64,000 bases of DNA from an uncultured Prevotella sp. (GTDB taxonomy: Bacteria; Bacteroidota; Bacteroidia; Bacteroidales; Bacteroidaceae), in the NCBI GenBank assembly GCA_937895845.1, contig CALBLK010000042.1:1-64000 (forward strand), read 5' to 3'. How positions within the stretch are numbered: position 1 is the stretch's first letter; every line of letters begins with the position of its first letter. The notes below the pieces were generated by a model that made no database searches, was not told the DNA's origin, and saw only the letters and a list, made by a program, of their open reading frames with translations. Positions 61,907-64,000 of this stretch are shown here, piece after piece. A program made the translations under genes and the position numbers.

Positions 61907-62867
61907 ATTCCCTCACCCCCTTGTAAACCTGCGCCAGCACGGCGTAGAAGACGGCGGCGGTTACCCATCCGGCCAGCACGTCGACGGCGTAGTGGGCCAT
62001 GATGTAGACCGTTGAGAGGCACAGCAGTGTGTAGAAGGGCAGCAGCCAGAGGAACAGGCGGCGGGCGCGGGCGTTCCACACGAGCATCATCAGGATGGTG
62101 CTCACGCCGACATGGCTGCTTGGAAAGGCTGCCGTGGGCCGCTCGCCGGCGGCGTGGGCGCTGGCCACCATCTGGTAGAACACGCCGTCGTGGTAGCCCG
62201 GGCTGGGCAGGGCCTCCTGGTGGGTGGCGAAATAGTCGCCCACGTTGGGCAGGATGCCGCGCGCCACCTCGGCTGTGCCCACGGCGTTGAAGTAGTACTG
62301 CGGCCCGGCTACCGGCAGTGCGATGTAGATGGCGTAGTAGATGAAGAACGAGGCGAGGACGATGAACGTCGCCTTGCCGAACTGCTCGTAGCGCCAGCCG
62401 AAGAAGAAGGCGGTCACCAGTGCTATCATGGGGTAGTAGGCCGTGTAGCCGAGGTCCATCAGCTCGCTGAACACCGGGTGGCCGAACTTCTGCGAGAACA
62501 CCAGTGCCGGCTGGCAGCCGAACCAGTCTTGCTCCCACCGCGCGAAGATGTGGTCGAGGTTGGGGAACATGCGGTTGAACTCGTAGGTGTCGGGGTACCA
62601 CCAGGAGAGCAGGGCCAGCTGTGCGGCTATGCGCGCCAGGCGCGTGAGGCGGCAGGGAATCATGCGGTAGACGGCCCACAGGGCCAGTGTCATCACCGCG
62701 ATCTGCACCCGGCCCCAGAGCATGTCCATGGGCTGGCGCACCTTGGTGTAGGTGAACAGCAGCAGCAGCAGCGTGAGCGCAAGGTAGCCCATCATCACCC
62801 ACTCGGCGGCCAGCAGGCCCCTGGCGGGGCGCTTCTCGAGCTTGAAGAGCGTCTTTAGCGTGTTCAT
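61905..62867 (-). CDS. PAP2-superfamily membrane protein (inositol-phosphorylceramide-synthase-like)
   Basis: A 320-residue protein with about six to eight membrane segments. PAP2 catalytic motifs are present: AAFPSSHVGVSTI (central histidine) and STVYIMAHYAVDVLAGW (second histidine and Asp). The layout with the N-terminal membrane half (about 20-115) and the DLGYTAYYPMIALVTAFFFGWRY segment matches the Aur1/Ipt1-like PAP2_3 group, which transfers phospho-headgroups onto ceramides. Bacteroidales make such sphingolipids, so headgroup transfer is a reasonable inference. Starts in an ATGA overlap with the epimerase gene (62864-62867). Confidence 0.82.
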   Translation of the reverse strand: MNTLKTLFKLEKRPARGLLAAEWVMMGYLALTLLLLLFTYTKVRQPMDMLWGRVQIAVMTLALWAVYRMIPCRLTRLARIAAQLALLSWWYPDTYEFNRMFPNLDHIFARWEQDWFGCQPALVFSQKFGHPVFSELMDLGYTAYYPMIALVTAFFFGWRYEQFGKATFIVLASFFIYYAIYIALPVAGPQYYFNAVGTAEVARGILPNVGDYFATHQEALPSPGYHDGVFYQMVASAHAAGERPTAAFPSSHVGVSTILMMLVWNARARRLFLWLLPFYTLLCLSTVYIMAHYAVDVLAGWVTAAVFYAVLAQVYKGVRE

Positions 62868-63856
62868 ACCCACTTGTTCTCCCTGTACCATTGCACGGTG
62901 AGCCTCACGCCGCGCTCCAGGCCGTATTCGGGCCGGTAGCCCAGCTCGCGCTCGGCCGGGGCGATGTCGCAGCGCCAGTTGCGCTGTTTCAGTATGCGGT
63001 ACTTGTCGTTGTTGAGCGCCGTCACGTGGCCGGTGATGTGCCCCATGGCCTCGCCGCAGGCCGTGACGGCGCGCAGCAGCCACAGCGGGGCCTTGACGCG
63101 GACCACCCAGGGGTTGCCCAGCTCGCGGCGCACCAGGTCGCTGAAGGTGCGCGAGCTGTACACCCGGCCGTCGCTGAGGAAGTACTTGCGTCCGGGCTGG
63201 CCGTGGTCGAGGGCCAGGAAGACGGCCTGCACCACGTCTTTCACGTAGACGAAGGTGATGTCCTGCGGCTTGAAGCCCACGGCAAAGTCGGTGTGCTCGC
63301 TGATGCTTTTCACCATCATGAAGTAGTCCTTCTCCCGCGGTCCGTACACCCCCGTGGGGCGCAGGGTCACGCAGGGCAGGCCGTCCATGCTGTCGAGCAG
63401 CCGCTCGGCCTCCAGCTTGCTGCGTCCGTAGGCCGTGTTGGGGCGCGGCGTGTCGCGCTCGGTAATCTCGGTGTAGGGCTGTTTCTCGCGCACGGGTCCG
63501 AACACGCTCAGGCTGCTCACGAACACGAAGCGCCGCAGCGGCGTCTTCAGTTCCGTGAGGGCCTCGGCCAGGTTCCTGGTGCCCCGGGTGTTGGTGGCGA
63601 AGAAGTCGGACGCGTGGAGGCACTTGGTCACGCCCGCGGCGTGTACCACGTAGTCGAGCCTGAGGTCTTTGAGCTGCTCCTTGAGCTGCCGCTTGTCGCC
63701 CAGGTCCAGTTCGATGAAGTGTATGCGGCTGTCTGCCAGGTAGGCGCGGCTGCTTGTCTTCCTTACGGCCGCCCACACCTGCATGCCCCTGTTCAGGGCC
63801 TCCTCGGCGATAAAGCTGCCGATGAAGCCGGTGGCTCCGGTGATGAGTATGTTCAT
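62864..63856 (-). CDS. NAD-dependent epimerase/dehydratase family protein
   Basis: A 330-residue extended short-chain dehydrogenase. Rossmann motif MNILITGATGFIGSFIAEEAL, VVHAAGVTK, SSLSVFGPV and active-site Tyr-x-x-x-Lys in NTAYGRSKLEAERLL. The family includes nucleotide-sugar epimerases and 3-beta-hydroxysteroid/ketosphinganine-type reductases. The translational coupling to a PAP2_3 protein suggests a lipid or ceramide substrate, but a nucleotide sugar is not excluded. Confidence 0.87.
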   Translation of the reverse strand: MNILITGATGFIGSFIAEEALNRGMQVWAAVRKTSSRAYLADSRIHFIELDLGDKRQLKEQLKDLRLDYVVHAAGVTKCLHASDFFATNTRGTRNLAEALTELKTPLRRFVFVSSLSVFGPVREKQPYTEITERDTPRPNTAYGRSKLEAERLLDSMDGLPCVTLRPTGVYGPREKDYFMMVKSISEHTDFAVGFKPQDITFVYVKDVVQAVFLALDHGQPGRKYFLSDGRVYSSRTFSDLVRRELGNPWVVRVKAPLWLLRAVTACGEAMGHITGHVTALNNDKYRILKQRNWRCDIAPAERELGYRPEYGLERGVRLTVQWYRENKWV

Positions 63857-63934
63857 GTCTTTTCGGTTTTTGCAGTGACGGTTGGTCAGCGGTGTGCGCC
63901 GCGGTGCCGCGCACCCGTTTTTCGGCTGGTGCGC

Positions 63935-64000
63935 TCAGCCCTCGGCGCCGAGCCGTTTCATCCAGCGCCCGCCGGCCATGCAGGCCACGCCGAGCGCGAT
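63935..64000 (-). CDS. C-terminal end of an unidentified gene (runs off the window)
   Basis: The last 21 codons of a minus-strand frame, ending IALGVACMAGGRWMKRLGAEG and TGA at 63935-63937. Too short to identify; the hydrophobic stretch then KR-rich end would suit a membrane protein's tail. It lies 78 bp upstream of the epimerase gene and may belong to the same operon. Confidence 0.4.
   Translation of the reverse strand: MALGVACMAGGRWMKRLGAEG

Overview
The window comes from a GC-rich member of the Bacteroidales, most likely Prevotellaceae in the broad sense. The signs are promoters of the Bacteroidetes type (-7 box TAnnTTTG with a TTTG or TTG about 19-21 nt upstream), a PorZ-type protein of the type IX secretion system, the long Bacteroidetes form of IspG, a BspA-like leucine-rich-repeat protease, and a large set of secreted xylan- and arabinan-active glycoside hydrolases. 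Host DNA looks like roughly 60% GC by eye. Three stretches are clearly AT-richer: the glycosyltransferase block (about 2.6-6.5 kb, mildly), an integrated element (25.96-31.39 kb, strongly) and a restriction-modification pair (59.9-61.8 kb, strongly).

Layout. 0-8.6 kb: surface polysaccharide/lipid genes, namely an LpxL-like acyltransferase, UDP-galactopyranose mutase and five glycosyltransferases. 8.6-13.8 kb: a GH30 and a GH115 enzyme, together able to cut glucuronoxylan. 14.1-16.6 kb: two translationally coupled cysteine proteases of different clans (C1 and C10 plus leucine-rich repeats). 16.8-21.4 kb: housekeeping run rpoN, a PAP2-like membrane protein, purE, ispG. 21.5-25.7 kb: a secreted repeat-type protein, a small orphan RNA, greA with a complex leader, a HIT protein and a mannose-1-phosphate guanylyltransferase. 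25.9-31.4 kb: tRNA-Leu(CAA) carrying a 5.4-kb integrative element with a tyrosine integrase, an excisionase-like HTH protein, a filamentous-phage/plasmid II/X-type replication protein and three unknown or weakly assigned proteins. 31.4-32.3 kb: tcdA. 32.5-46.2 kb: seven minus-strand genes for hemicellulose breakdown (unknown secreted protein, GH43, GH43-CBM6-GH8 fusion, GH127-like, GH115, GH43-CBM6, GH97), with no SusC/SusD pair in the window. 46.8-53.2 kb: leuS, yitT-like, rdgB, porZ. 53.4-58.7 kb: nadA, an intergenic region with DnaA-box-like repeats, an Rpn-type nuclease gene with a heptad-repeat tail, mutS. 58.7-64 kb: a glycosyltransferase, a HaeII-like restriction-modification pair, a PAP2/epimerase lipid-type gene pair and the end of one more gene.

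How they work together. The carbohydrate enzymes make a coherent glucuronoarabinoxylan set: GH30 for the backbone at glucuronosyl branches, GH115 for methylglucuronic acid, GH43/GH127 for arabinose and xylose, GH8 for xylo-oligosaccharide ends, and GH97 for an alpha-linked sugar. PorZ belongs to the machinery that exports and anchors such proteins. The most unusual content is the small replicon-like element in tRNA-Leu. It carries its own version of the terminator downstream of the tRNA, arm-type repeats at both ends and a repeated 15-bp operator-like palindrome. The intergenic DNA also holds a 22-bp tandem repeat family at two distant loci, a dispersed short element at three loci, and an inverted-repeat-flanked promoter upstream of greA.
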